Assembly: GCF_900090265.1 (NCBI RefSeq)
Contig: NZ_LT607752.1
Span: forward strand, 2,914,001-2,978,000
Origin: Micromonospora rifamycinica
GTDB lineage: Bacteria > Actinomycetota > Actinomycetes > Mycobacteriales > Micromonosporaceae
Length of the DNA: 64,000 nucleotides
Direction of reading: 5' to 3'
The notes beneath the pieces were generated by a model. That model searched no databases, was not told the DNA's origin, and saw only the letters and a list, made by a program, of their open reading frames with translations. Shown here in pieces: positions 41,912-50,968 of the stretch (positions are counted from its first letter, which is position 1; each line of letters opens with the position of its first letter). The translations under genes and the position numbers were made by a program.

Positions 41912-43534
41912 TCAGGCCAGGTTCGACGAGCGGGGGTACGCGTCGGCCGGGTCGGTGAGCACGTTGACCAGGTACGGCACCCCGGCGTCGAACGCCCGGC
42001 CCAGGGCCGGCCCGAGGTCGGCGGCCTTCGCCACGGTCTCCCCGGCACCGCCGAGCGCCTCGACCACCTTGTCGTAGCGCAGCTCGGGCTGCAGGTCGGC
42101 GGCGACGTCATAGCCGTACATGGCCCGCATCGGGTGCTTCTCCAGCCCCCAGATGCCGTTGTTGCCGACCACGATCACCACCGGCAGCCGCTGCCGGACC
42201 AGCGACTCCGCGTCCATCAGCGAGAAGCCGGCCGCGCCGTCGCCCATCAGCACGCAGATCTGCCGGTCGGGGTGGCTGACCCGGGCGCCCATCGCATAGC
42301 CCAGCCCGGTGCCGAGGCAGCCGTACGGGCCGGGGTCGAGCCAGGTGCCGGGCTGCGACGGCTCCAGGTAGCGCCCGGCGTACGAGACGAAGTCGCCGCC
42401 GTCGCCGATGGTGACCGCGTCCGGGGCGAGCACCCGGCGCAGCTCGCCGTAGACCCGGGCCGGGCGGATCGGGTCGGTCTCGGCGGCCATCTCGGCGGCG
42501 TCGCGGGCCTTCGCGGCGTCCTCGGCGGTGCGCAGCCGGGCGATCCAGTCGGCGTGGTCGGCCCGGTCGCCGGGGTGGTCGGCGAAGGCGGACAGGATCA
42601 GCCGCAGGTCACCGGCGGGGCTGGCGGCCGGCTGGACGTGCCCGGCCCGCTGGGTCGGGGCGTCCACGACGTGCACCACCGCCGCGTCGCCGAAGTCGCC
42701 GAAGCTGAGCCGGAAGTCCAGCGGGGTGCCGACGACGACCACCACGTCGGCGTCGCCCAGCGCCACCCGGCGGGCCTTGGCGAAGGCGAGCGGGTGCTCC
42801 GGCGGGAGCGCCCCGCGCCCCATGCCGTTGGTGAAGACCGGCACCTGCAACGCCTCGGCGGCCTCGCGGAGCGCGGCGACGGCGTCGCCGGCGTACACGT
42901 CGGAGCCGGCGATGATCACCGGACGGGTGGCGGCGGCGATCAGCCGGGCCGCCTTCGCCACCTCGTCGGGGTCGGGTTCGATCGGCGCGACCGTGGCCGG
43001 GGCGGGCAGGTCGGCGTCACCGACCGAGAAGACCGCCTCCAGCGGGAAGTCGAGGAAGACCGGCCCCCGGTGCGGGGTGAGCGCGGTGGTCAGCGCGGCC
43101 GAGACCGCGCCGGGGATGTCGTCGGCACTGAACACCGTCTCGGCGTGCTTGGTGACCGGGGCGACCAGCGGGAGGTGGTCCATCTCCTGGAGGCTGCCGG
43201 AACCCCAGCGGAACTGCGGGGCCCGACCGCCCAGCACCAGCACCGGTGAGGCGTTGAAGAAGGCGCTGGTCAGCCCGGAGATGCCGTTGGTGACACCGGG
43301 GCCGGCGGTGAGCACGGCGACGCCGGGACGGCGCTGGAGCTTGGCCACCGCCTCGGCGGCGAAGACGGCGGACTGCTCGTGCCGGACGTCGTAGAGCGGG
43401 AAGCCGGTGGTGTGGGCGGCGTCGTAGAGCGGGAAGACGTGCCCGCCGGAGAGGGTGAACAGCTCCCGTACGCCGTGCGCCCGCAGTGCCGCCAGCGCCA
43501 GCGCTCCGCCGTGGCCCTCGACCCGTTCCGTCAT
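41912..43534 (-). CDS. ThDP-dependent enzyme, acetolactate synthase-like
   Basis: A 540-residue enzyme with the three domains of the acetolactate synthase/oxalyl-CoA decarboxylase superfamily. The N-terminal pyrimidine domain has the catalytic Glu in VRHEQSAVFAAEAVAKL, the middle domain is FAD/nucleotide-like, and the C-terminal domain has the ThDP motif MGDGAAGFSLMDAESL ... NNGIWG. It resembles the actinobacterial IlvG-type proteins with a SGGHVFPLYDAA start, whose reaction is not certain. The ATG at 43534 follows a GGGGAG site; an upstream ATG at 43567 lacks one. Confidence 0.85.
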   Translation of the reverse strand: MTERVEGHGGALALAALRAHGVRELFTLSGGHVFPLYDAAHTTGFPLYDVRHEQSAVFAAEAVAKLQRRPGVAVLTAGPGVTNGISGLTSAFFNASPVLVLGGRAPQFRWGSGSLQEMDHLPLVAPVTKHAETVFSADDIPGAVSAALTTALTPHRGPVFLDFPLEAVFSVGDADLPAPATVAPIEPDPDEVAKAARLIAAATRPVIIAGSDVYAGDAVAALREAAEALQVPVFTNGMGRGALPPEHPLAFAKARRVALGDADVVVVVGTPLDFRLSFGDFGDAAVVHVVDAPTQRAGHVQPAASPAGDLRLILSAFADHPGDRADHADWIARLRTAEDAAKARDAAEMAAETDPIRPARVYGELRRVLAPDAVTIGDGGDFVSYAGRYLEPSQPGTWLDPGPYGCLGTGLGYAMGARVSHPDRQICVLMGDGAAGFSLMDAESLVRQRLPVVIVVGNNGIWGLEKHPMRAMYGYDVAADLQPELRYDKVVEALGGAGETVAKAADLGPALGRAFDAGVPYLVNVLTDPADAYPRSSNLA

Positions 43535-43615
43535 CGCCGCTCCCCCTCGTCCGCCGGCCGGAGTCACACGCTACTGGCCGGTACGGAAGATGTGAACACT
43601 CCTCACCGGGCCGGA

Positions 43616-44389
43616 TCAGCGGCCGGTGAAGTCGGGCTTGCGCTTCTCGACGAAGGCCGCCATCCCCTCGCGCCGGTCGTCGGTGGCGAACAGCGCGGCG
43701 AAGAGCTGGCTCTCCCAGGCGAGCCCGGAGCCGAGATCCATGTCCAGGCCGGCGTCGACCGCCAGCTTCGCCGCCCGCAGCGCCTGCACCGGGCCGGTCA
43801 GGTACGGCCGGACCAGCGCGACCGCGGCGTCGTAGACCTCGGCCGCCGGGACGACCCGGTCGGCCAGCCCGATCCGCAGCGCCTCCGCCGCGTCCACCAT
43901 CCGGCCCGACATGATCAGATCCTTGGCGCGGGCCGGGCCGACCAACCGGGCCAGCCGCTGGGTGCCGCCGGCACCGGGGATGACACCGAGCCTGATCTCC
44001 GGCTGGCCGAGCTTGGCGTCCTCGGCCACCACCCGCCAGTCGCAGGCCAGGGCCAGCTCGCAGCCGCCGCCGAGGGCGTACCCGGTGATCGCGGCGACCA
44101 CCGGCTTGGGGATCCGGGCGAACGCGCCGATGGCGCTGGAGAGGTCGGCGGCCCGCTCCGCCATGTCCACGTAGGACATGTCGGCCATCTCCTTGATGTC
44201 CGCGCCGGCGGCGAAGACCTTCTCCCCGCCGTACACGATGACGGCCCGGACGGCCGGGTCGGTGCCGGCGGCCACGGCGGCGGCCCGCAGCTCCTCCTGG
44301 ACCTGCTTGTTGAGCGCGTTCATCGGTGGCCGCTCCAGCCGGATGGTGCCGATGCCGTCACTGGTCTCCAGCCGCACGAACTCGCTCAC
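43616..44389 (-). CDS. Enoyl-CoA hydratase/isomerase family protein
   Basis: A 257-residue crotonase-fold enzyme. The oxyanion-hole stretches are [10 protein letters not shown] and [18 protein letters not shown], with the catalytic Glu positions in [21 protein letters not shown]. It should hydrate 2-enoyl-CoA in beta-oxidation, consistent with etfBA in the same region. The GTG at 44389 (VSEFVRLET) follows GAGGG; longer versions are unlike the family. Confidence 0.92.
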   Translation of the reverse strand: MSEFVRLETSDGIGTIRLERPPMNALNKQVQEELRAAAVAAGTDPAVRAVIVYGGEKVFAAGADIKEMADMSYVDMAERAADLSSAIGAFARIPKPVVAAITGYALGGGCELALACDWRVVAEDAKLGQPEIRLGVIPGAGGTQRLARLVGPARAKDLIMSGRMVDAAEALRIGLADRVVPAAEVYDAAVALVRPYLTGPVQALRAAKLAVDAGLDMDLGSGLAWESQLFAALFATDDRREGMAAFVEKRKPDFTGR

Positions 44390-44428
44390 GCCGCCCTCAC
44401 TTCCTCGTCGAAGTCGCGTGCCAACCTT

Positions 44429-44442
44429 ACGACCCCGGTCGT
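44429..44442. promoter_or_regulatory. Perfect palindrome between divergent hydratase and DUF6232 genes
   Basis: ACGACCCCGGTCGT is a perfect 14-bp palindrome in the 100-bp divergent promoter region, 40 bp upstream of the hydratase and 47 bp upstream of the DUF6232 gene. It may be an operator serving both. Confidence 0.4.
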
Positions 44443-44489
44443 TGGGGTACGTAGTCTGGTGTTCGCCACCCTCGGTCGGGAGTCCAGCG

Positions 44490-45017
44490 ATGATCACGTA
44501 CTACGACGACCGGTCGGTGCAGGTCACCTCTACCGCCGTCCGGATCGACGGCCGGGCCTACCCGTTGGCCGAGATCGGCCTGGTCTGGCACCGTCGGGGC
44601 GGCCGCTCCTGGCGGGTGCTGGCCGGGCGGGGCGCGATCGGCGCGGCCCTGGCCGGTCCGCTGGTGGCCGCGGTGGTCGGCATCGCGGTGGCCGTGTGGC
44701 TGCACCGCTCCCCCACCGTCACGATCGCCATCGTGGGGGCGTCGGTCCTGGTCGGGCTGGCCGTCGGGCCGATCGCCGACTTCCTCTTCAACCACCTGGA
44801 CCGATCGTACGACCGGGGCAGCCGGCAGCGTGAGCTGTGGGTCCGCTGGCGGGACCAGCCCGTGCTGCTGCTGCGCACCGGCGACGCCCAGCGCTTCGGG
44901 CAGATCTACCGGGCGGTGCAGCGGGCGGTGGAACACACCGGGCCACCGCCCCGGACGGTGCGGCGCGACACGGCCGGTTCCGCCCAGGACGGTCCACGGC
45001 CCGGCGGCCGGCGGTAG
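44490..45017 (+). CDS. DUF6232 family membrane protein, copy 1
   Basis: A 175-residue protein with N-terminal [20 protein letters not shown], two membrane segments (about 53-73 and 77-97), and a C-terminal cytoplasmic domain ([35 protein letters not shown]). It matches DUF6232, a common actinobacterial family of unknown role. The ATG at 44490 has GGGAG upstream. A paralogue follows at 45112. Confidence 0.85.
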   Translation: MITYYDDRSVQVTSTAVRIDGRAYPLAEIGLVWHRRGGRSWRVLAGRGAIGAALAGPLVAAVVGIAVAVWLHRSPTVTIAIVGASVLVGLAVGPIADFLFNHLDRSYDRGSRQRELWVRWRDQPVLLLRTGDAQRFGQIYRAVQRAVEHTGPPPRTVRRDTAGSAQDGPRPGGRR

Positions 45018-45111
45018 CCGCCGGTCGGCACCGATCCGCCGGTACCGGTCCGCCGGCCCGCCACCGACCGGACACGCAGCGGCACCTACCGCCTGCGAAC
45101 GGTTATGGTTA

Positions 45112-45597
45112 ATGATGACCCTCTATTACCGGGACGACACGGTGCAGGTGACCTCCGAGTCGATCCAGGCCGGCGGGCAGCTCGTCCGGATCGCCGACGT
45201 GGCGTACGTCTGGCACGCCCGGGGGGCCACCACCATGGCCGTCCGGTCCCGCATTCTCGGCCGCGGCGTGCTGGTGCTGCTGCTCTCGCTGCCCCCGTTG
45301 ATCGCGCTGGTCTGTGTCGTCTCGCTGGTCTGGTCCGCACAGGACCGGGGCGAGTGGAAGCCGGCCCTGCTCGTCCTGGCCGCCTGCGCCGTCGGGGCAC
45401 TCGCCCTGCTGCCCTTCCTGGAGCTGCCGCTGGGCTGGCTGGACCGCTCGTACGAGCGCGGCAACCGGGTCAACGAGCTGTGGGTGCAGCACCTCGGTCA
45501 GGAGTTGCTGCTGCTGCGCACCCCCGACGCGCTGCGGTTCGGGCAGATCTACCGGGCCGTCCAGCGCGCCGTCGAACAGCAGGGGGAACACCGGTGA
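45112..45597 (+). CDS. DUF6232 family membrane protein, copy 2
   Basis: A 161-residue paralogue of the previous gene with the same layout: N-terminal TLYYRDDTVQVTSESIQAGG, two membrane segments, then ELWVQHLGQELLLLRTPDAL and [15 protein letters not shown]. The C-terminal [13 protein letters not shown] is identical in both copies, while the membrane segments differ. Two adjacent ATGs (45112, 45115) are possible starts. Confidence 0.85.
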   Translation: MMTLYYRDDTVQVTSESIQAGGQLVRIADVAYVWHARGATTMAVRSRILGRGVLVLLLSLPPLIALVCVVSLVWSAQDRGEWKPALLVLAACAVGALALLPFLELPLGWLDRSYERGNRVNELWVQHLGQELLLLRTPDALRFGQIYRAVQRAVEQQGEHR

Positions 45598-45669
45598 GCA
45601 CCGCTGCCGGTGCCGGTCGGCCAGCCCGCCGCCGGGCACCACTGGCCGGGGCGACGCACACTGGGTGAC

Positions 45670-46440
45670 ATGGCCATCCCCCTGCCCCGACCGACCGCCG
45701 TCGTCGGCCTCACCCGTTCCGCCCTCGACCAGGCTCTCGGCTCGGCCGCCTCGTTCGCCGCCGTACCGGCCCGCGCCTTCGCCGTGCTCGACGGGGTGGA
45801 GGCGCTCCTGGCCCGGATCAACCTGGTGGTGGACCGGATCGAGGAGACCCTGGACCGCACCGACCGGGTGCTCACCGACGCCGAGGAGGCGGTCGCCGAG
45901 GTCGCCGTGATCAGCACGGCGGCGACCACGGCAATCGACCGGGCCACCGAGGTCGCCGCCGCGGCCGCCCTGGTGGTGGCGGAGGCCGAGCAGGTGTCGG
46001 GGGCTGCGGCCGGGGTGGTCGCCGGGGCCGGGCAGGTGTCCCGGGCCGCCGGGGTGGTGGTCGCCGGGGCCGAGGCGGTCGCCGGGCGGGCCGCCGACAC
46101 GGTGGCCACCGCCGAGGGTGCCGCGGCCGTCGCGGCCGAGCTGCTGGCCGCGTACGAGCCGGCGCTGCGGCGGGGTGCGCCGATGGCGAACCGGTTCGTG
46201 GCCGAGCTGAGCCACGAGGAGGTGGTCGCGGCGATCCGGCTCGTCGACGAGTTGCCGAAGCTGAAGGAGCACCTGACCTCCGACGTACTGCCGATCCTGG
46301 CCACCCTGGACCGGGTCGGCCCGGATCTGCACGACCTGCTCGACGTGACCCGCGACCTCAAGCTCGCCGTCGCCGGCATCCCGGGCCTGGGGATGCTGCG
46401 CCGCCGGGGTGAACGGCTCGCCGACGACCCGGCAGGCTGA
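45670..46440 (+). CDS. Ala/Val-rich coiled-coil protein
   Basis: A 256-residue, mainly helical protein. A heptad-like, Ala/Val-rich central region (about 60-165) includes imperfect repeats AAGVVAGAGQVSRAAGVVVA; the C-terminus has a helical domain (LSHEEVVAAIRLVDELPKLK). It resembles phasin/apolipoprotein-like bundles rather than an enzyme. No signal peptide. Function unknown. ATG at 45670. Confidence 0.7.
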   Translation: MAIPLPRPTAVVGLTRSALDQALGSAASFAAVPARAFAVLDGVEALLARINLVVDRIEETLDRTDRVLTDAEEAVAEVAVISTAATTAIDRATEVAAAAALVVAEAEQVSGAAAGVVAGAGQVSRAAGVVVAGAEAVAGRAADTVATAEGAAAVAAELLAAYEPALRRGAPMANRFVAELSHEEVVAAIRLVDELPKLKEHLTSDVLPILATLDRVGPDLHDLLDVTRDLKLAVAGIPGLGMLRRRGERLADDPAG

Positions 46441-46506
46441 GCATCCGGTCAGCGAGCCACCGGCACCGACCGTCCGTGCAGGAGTTGCAGGTCCCCGACC
46501 GGCCGG

Positions 46507-46550
46507 GCGGGATTTCCCGCTCCCTGACCGGCGGCGCGGGGTTTCCCGCG
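46507..46550. terminator. Paired terminator hairpins between convergent genes
   Basis: GCGGGATTTCCCGC (46507-46520) and CGCGGGGTTTCCCGCG (46535-46550) are two short perfect hairpins, 15 bp apart, between the coiled-coil gene and ribokinase. They probably stop transcription from both sides. Confidence 0.65.
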
Positions 46551-46587
46551 GCCCGACCGGCCGCTCAGGCGCGGGACCGGGGCCGGG

Positions 46588-47484
46588 TCAGGGAGTGAAG
46601 AGGGCGTCGATCTCGGAGCGGCTCGGCAGGGCCACGGAGGCGCCGAACCGCCGGACGCAGGCCGCACCGGCCGCCGCCGCCCAGCGCACCGCGTCGACCA
46701 CCTCGCGCCCCTCGCCCCAGGCCACCGCAAGGGCGGCGGTGAACGCGTCCCCGGCGGCGGTCGAGTCGACCACATCCACCGCGACGGCCGGCACGTGCAC
46801 GGCCGGGCCGTCCCGCTCGACGTACCAGGCTCCGTCGCCGCCGAGGGTGAGCACCGCCCGGGGCACCAGCGCCAGCAACGCCTGCGGGTCGTCCCGCCCG
46901 CCGCCGGCGAGCAGCTGCGCCTCGGTCTCGTTGACCACCAACAGGTCCACCGCGGCGAGCAGCTCGGCGGGCACCTGCCGGGCCGGTGCCGCGTTGAGGA
47001 TCACCCGGGTACCGGCGGCGCGGGCGGCCGACGCCGCCTCGGTCACCGTCTCGACCGGGATCTCCAGCTGCGCGACCAGCACATCCGCCCCGCGTACGGC
47101 GTCCAGCTCGGCCCCGGTGAGGCCGGTGAAGGCGGCGTTCGCCCCCGGGGTGACCAGGATGGCGTTCTCACCGACGGCATTGACCATGACCAGGGCCACC
47201 CCGGACGCTCCGTAGACCACCCGCAGGTGGGTGGTGTCCACCTGGGCGGCGGTGATCCGCGCCCGCAGGGTGACCCCGAACGCGTCGGAGCCGAGCGCGC
47301 CGAGGAAGGTGCAGGCGGCACCGGCCCGGACGGCGGCGATCGCCTGGTTGGCGCCCTTGCCGCCGGGCACCATCGCGAAGTCGCTGCCGAGCACGGTCTC
47401 CCCCGGCCTGGGCAGTTCCGTGGCGGCCCCGACCAGATCCATGTTCGCGCTGCCCACCACGACGATCCGGCTCTGCCGCACCAC
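46588..47484 (-). CDS. rbsK: Ribokinase
   Basis: A 298-residue PfkB-family kinase. GSANMDLVG and PGGKGANQAIAAVRAG near the N-terminus contact the sugar, and DSTAAGDAFTAALAVAWG carries the catalytic Asp and anion hole (AAGD instead of the usual GAGD). The expected reaction is ATP-dependent phosphorylation of ribose, but another sugar is possible. The GTG at 47484 has GGGAGG 6 bases before. No sugar transporter is adjacent. Confidence 0.85.
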   Translation of the reverse strand: MVRQSRIVVVGSANMDLVGAATELPRPGETVLGSDFAMVPGGKGANQAIAAVRAGAACTFLGALGSDAFGVTLRARITAAQVDTTHLRVVYGASGVALVMVNAVGENAILVTPGANAAFTGLTGAELDAVRGADVLVAQLEIPVETVTEAASAARAAGTRVILNAAPARQVPAELLAAVDLLVVNETEAQLLAGGGRDDPQALLALVPRAVLTLGGDGAWYVERDGPAVHVPAVAVDVVDSTAAGDAFTAALAVAWGEGREVVDAVRWAAAAGAACVRRFGASVALPSRSEIDALFTP

Positions 47485-47689
47485 GACCTCCCGCCGACCG
47501 CACGTTCCGCGGCGAGTCTAGGGCCTCGACCGCCCGTCCCGGGTGAGTGGCCGGTCGGTGCGACGACCCGAACCGTCCCACGACCCCGGGCCGTCACACG
47601 ACGCACGCCACCGGACGACACGGGCCGCCGGACGACACGGGCCAGCGCGCCCGGCCGCCCACCGGCGAGGGCCGGCACAGCGCGGGCGG

Positions 47690-48520
47690 TCAGGCGGCGC
47701 GGGCGGTCCAGCGGTCGCCGCGGCGCTCGACCACCAACGGCAGGCCGAAGGTCTTGCTGAGGTTGTCACCGGTCAGCGTCTCGGCGAGCAGCCCCTGGGC
47801 GACCACCCCGCCGTCGCGCAGCAACATCGCGTGGGTGAAGCCGGGCGGGATCTCCTCGACGTGGTGGGTGACCAGCACCATGGCCGGCGCGTCCGGGTCG
47901 TACGCCAGCTCGGCGAGCCGGCCGACCAGGTCCTCGCGCCCACCCAGGTCGAGCCCGGCGGCCGGTTCGTCGAGCAGCAGCAGCTCCGGATCGGTCATCA
48001 GGGCGCGGGCGATCTGCACCCGCTTGCGCTCGCCCTCGGAGAGGGTGCCGTACGTCCGGTCCGCCAGGTGGCCGACACCGAGCTGCCCGAGCAGGGCGCG
48101 GGCGCGGGCCTCGTCGGCCGGGTCGTAGTTCTCCCGCCAGCGGCCGACGACCGACCAGGCGGCGGTGACCACCACGTCGCTGACCCGTTCCTCGGCGGGG
48201 ATCCGCTCGGCCACCGCCGCGGTGGTCAGGCCGATCCGGGTGCGCAGCTCGGTGAGATCGGTGCGGCCGATCCGGTCGCCGAGCACGTGCGCGACGCCGG
48301 TGCTCGGGTGCAGCCGGCCGGAGGCGAGGCCGAGCAGGGTGGTCTTGCCGGCGCCGTTGGGACCGAGCACCACCCAGCGCTCGTCCAGCTCGACCTGCCA
48401 GTCGATGTCGTGCAGCAGGGCGGTGCCGGATCGCCGGACGGCAACGCCGGCCAGGCTGACCACCAGATCCGCGTCCACGGTCGAGGGAGCGGCTGCGGCG
48501 GGGAGCGGGTCACCAGTCAC
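47690..48520 (-). CDS. ABC transporter ATP-binding protein (iron/molybdate-type, orphan)
   Basis: A 276-residue ATPase with Walker A GPNGAGKTTLLGLASG, signature LSEGERKRVQIARAL and Walker B LLLLDEPAAGLDLGG. The sequence is closest to soluble ModF/YlmA-like ATPases. No permease is adjacent on the same strand. The GTG at 48520 is used; an ATG at 48577 (MAGPPPVGDH) would add a Pro-rich segment. Confidence 0.82.
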   Translation of the reverse strand: MTGDPLPAAAAPSTVDADLVVSLAGVAVRRSGTALLHDIDWQVELDERWVVLGPNGAGKTTLLGLASGRLHPSTGVAHVLGDRIGRTDLTELRTRIGLTTAAVAERIPAEERVSDVVVTAAWSVVGRWRENYDPADEARARALLGQLGVGHLADRTYGTLSEGERKRVQIARALMTDPELLLLDEPAAGLDLGGREDLVGRLAELAYDPDAPAMVLVTHHVEEIPPGFTHAMLLRDGGVVAQGLLAETLTGDNLSKTFGLPLVVERRGDRWTARAA

Positions 48521-48652
48521 CGCTCCATCCAACCACGCAGTCCCGGGGTGGTCCCCCACGGGCGGCGGTCCGGCCATAGGGTGAAGCGCCGTGTCGTTGG
48601 TCACCACACCGGGAGGGCGACCCACGCCTGCACGAGACGAGAGGTGGTGCGG

Positions 48653-49699
48653 ATGAGCGCGGTCATCGAGATCACCGGCCTACGCAAGACGTTCCGCACG
48701 CTGCGGCACGGCGGCCGGGTGGCGGTGGACGACTTCGACATGGTCGTCGAGGCGGGTCAGGTGCACGGCTTCCTCGGCCCGAACGGCTCCGGCAAGACCA
48801 CCACGCTGCGCGCCCTGCTGGGGCTGGTCAACGCCGACGCCGGTGAGCTGCGCGTGCTGGGCGAACCGGCACCGGAGCAGCTGGCCCGGGTCGCCGGCCG
48901 GGTCGGTGCGATCGTGGAGAGCCCGCAGTTCTTCGGCAACTTCACCGGCCAGCGGACGTTGCGCCTGCTGGCGGTGGCCGGCGGCGTGCCGACGTCCCGG
49001 GTGGACGAGGTGCTGGAGCAGGTCGGCCTCCACGACCGTGGCCAGGACCGGGTGAAGGGCTACTCGCTGGGTATGCGGCAGCGGCTGGCCGTCGCGTCGG
49101 CGCTGTTGAAGAATCCGGAGCTGCTGATCCTGGACGAGCCGGCGAACGGGCTGGACCCGGCCGGCATCCGGGAGATGCGGGACCTGATGCGTACGCTCGC
49201 CGAGTCCGGGGTGACGGTGCTGGTGTCCAGCCACATCCTGGGCGAGATCCAGCTGATCTGCGACCACGTCACGATCATCTCGCGGGGTCGCCGGGTGGCC
49301 GCCGGGCGGGTGGACGACGTACTGGCCGGGCACGACCAGCACGAGTGGCAGGTACGGGTGGGCGACCCCGGGCGGGGGGCGGAGCTGCTGCGGGCGGCCG
49401 GGCTGACCGTCACCGCCCATCCCGACGACCTGCTGGTGGTCGGTGGCACCCGGGAGCCGGAGCTGATCAGCAGCACGCTCGGCGGGCAGGAGTTGTGGGT
49501 CCGTGAGCTGACCCCGATCCGGCCGGACCTGGAGAGCGTCTTCCTCGAACTGACCGCGGCGCCGGCCCCGCCCCGGCAGGCGGACGGCACCACCCCGGAC
49601 GGCACCGGCACCGGGGGCGCCGACCCGGGCGGCACCGATCCCGGCGGTGGGCGGCTGATCGAACTGGACCGCAACGACGGTCGGAGGGTGGACGCGTGA
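48653..49699 (+). CDS. ABC transporter ATP-binding protein
   Basis: A 348-residue ATPase with Walker A GPNGSGKTTTLRALLG, signature YSLGMRQRLAVASAL and Walker B LLILDEPANGLDPAG. It has the long C-terminal region typical of ABC-2 type exporters and a Gly/Asp/Thr-rich tail. The ATG at 48653 follows GAGGTGG. The permease gene overlaps the end by 4 bp, so the pair forms one exporter. Confidence 0.92.
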   Translation: MSAVIEITGLRKTFRTLRHGGRVAVDDFDMVVEAGQVHGFLGPNGSGKTTTLRALLGLVNADAGELRVLGEPAPEQLARVAGRVGAIVESPQFFGNFTGQRTLRLLAVAGGVPTSRVDEVLEQVGLHDRGQDRVKGYSLGMRQRLAVASALLKNPELLILDEPANGLDPAGIREMRDLMRTLAESGVTVLVSSHILGEIQLICDHVTIISRGRRVAAGRVDDVLAGHDQHEWQVRVGDPGRGAELLRAAGLTVTAHPDDLLVVGGTREPELISSTLGGQELWVRELTPIRPDLESVFLELTAAPAPPRQADGTTPDGTGTGGADPGGTDPGGGRLIELDRNDGRRVDA

Positions 49700-50709
49700 A
49701 CCTGGTCCGTGCCGAGGTGGAGCGGCTGGCCGCCCGCCGCTTCGTCCAGCTGATGGTGCTGCTGCTCGCGGTGGCCTTCACGGTGACCACCGCGACGACC
49801 CTGCTCGGGTCGCACCGGCCGACACCGAGGGAGCTGTCCGCCGCGCAGGCGCAGGCCGCCCAGGCGGTTGCCGTGATGGAGGCGGAGCACACCCGCTGCC
49901 TGCGGGTCCGGGCGGGCGAGATCCCGATCACCGAGGACGCCGGTTACGTGCCGGCCGACTGTGGTGAGCTGGACCCGGCGCGGATGGAGCGGCTGCCGCT
50001 GGCCACCGACTACCTGTCGTCGGTCTTCGTCTTCGCCCAGGAGGCACGGGGGCTGCTCTACTTCCTGATCGCGTTCCTGGTGCTGTTCGGGTTCCTGGTG
50101 GGCGCGTCGTACATCGGTGCCGACCTGAACTCCGGCGGGGTGGTCAACCTGCTGCTCTGGCGGCCGGGCCGGCTCACCGTGCTCGGCACCAAGCTGGGCA
50201 CCCTGGTCGGGGTGGTGGCCGCGCTCTCGGTGCTGGCGTCGGCGCTCTACCTGGGCACCTTCTGGACGATCGGGCAGACGGCCGGTGTGCCGGGTCCGCT
50301 GGACGGGGAGTTCTGGCGCGGGCTCGGCGCCATCTACGGGCGGGGGCTGGTGCTGGTGCTGCTGGCGACGGTGCTCGGCTTCGGGATCGCCACGCTGGGC
50401 CGGCACACCTCGGCGGCGCTCGGCGCGGTCGCCGCGTACGCGGTGGTGTGGGAGGTGGGCTGCCGGCTGGTGCTCCAGATCCTCGACGTGGCCCGGCCGG
50501 ACCTGCTGATGCTCTCCAACTACCTGGGCGCGTGGCTGTCCGGCCGGTTGGAGTTCTGGGACGACACGGGTTGCCCGCCGGGGAGCGGTATCTGCGACGG
50601 CGGCACCTACGTGATCACCTGGGGGCCGGCGCTGCTGGTGCTGTTGGCGCTGACCGGTACGGTCACCGGGGCCGCGTTCGCCGCGTTCCGCCGCCGCGAC
50701 CTGGTCTAG
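49696..50709 (+). CDS. ABC-2 family permease subunit
   Basis: A 337-residue membrane protein with an N-terminal membrane segment (about 17-35), a large extracytoplasmic loop containing three Cys (about 55-105) and five more segments. It is the permease for the ATPase overlapping by 4 bp (GTGA). The GTG at 49696 is the only start consistent with this overlap. The substrate is unknown. Confidence 0.9.
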   Translation: MNLVRAEVERLAARRFVQLMVLLLAVAFTVTTATTLLGSHRPTPRELSAAQAQAAQAVAVMEAEHTRCLRVRAGEIPITEDAGYVPADCGELDPARMERLPLATDYLSSVFVFAQEARGLLYFLIAFLVLFGFLVGASYIGADLNSGGVVNLLLWRPGRLTVLGTKLGTLVGVVAALSVLASALYLGTFWTIGQTAGVPGPLDGEFWRGLGAIYGRGLVLVLLATVLGFGIATLGRHTSAALGAVAAYAVVWEVGCRLVLQILDVARPDLLMLSNYLGAWLSGRLEFWDDTGCPPGSGICDGGTYVITWGPALLVLLALTGTVTGAAFAAFRRRDLV

Positions 50710-50750
50710 GCGTACCGCGACCTGCTCTCATCCCGCGCTCCGCCCAAACG

Positions 50751-50815
50751 GCCCGGAAATTGCATCGCGGGCAATGCACCGCGACAACAATTGCTCGCCA
50801 TACGCTTTTCCGGGC
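50751..50815. terminator. Long-range hairpin after the ABC permease
   Basis: GCCCGGAAA (50751-50759) pairs perfectly with TTTCCGGGC (50807-50815), enclosing a smaller TGCAT/ATGCA hairpin. It starts 42 bp after the permease stop and may end the exporter operon. Confidence 0.45.
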
Positions 50816-50841
50816 TAGGTGGCCGCCGGCCGGGGAAGACC

Positions 50842-50892
50842 GGAAGGAATCCCATCCTCCACACTTCGCCGCGGTGCTGCGGGAAGGAATCC
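50842..50892. repeat. Two direct GGAAGGAATCC repeats upstream of the subtilase
   Basis: GGAAGGAATCC occurs at 50842-50852 and 50882-50892, exactly 40 bp apart, that is nearly on the same face of the helix. They lie 40-90 bp upstream of the subtilase -35 and may bind an activator. Confidence 0.45.
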
Positions 50893-50931
50893 GGGCACCC
50901 GCCCACGGGCTAGACGGAGCGAATCCGTGCA

Positions 50932-50960
50932 TTGACAGTCGGTCACGAAGATTGAATTAT
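50932..50960 (+). promoter_or_regulatory. Promoter of the subtilase gene, probably leaderless
   Basis: TTGACA (50932-50937) and AATTAT (50955-50960) are separated by 17 bp in an AT-richer stretch. The ATG is at 50969, 8 bases after the -10, and no ribosome-binding site precedes it, so transcription probably begins at or close to the start codon. Confidence 0.65.
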
Positions 50961-50968
50961 TTACCGGC

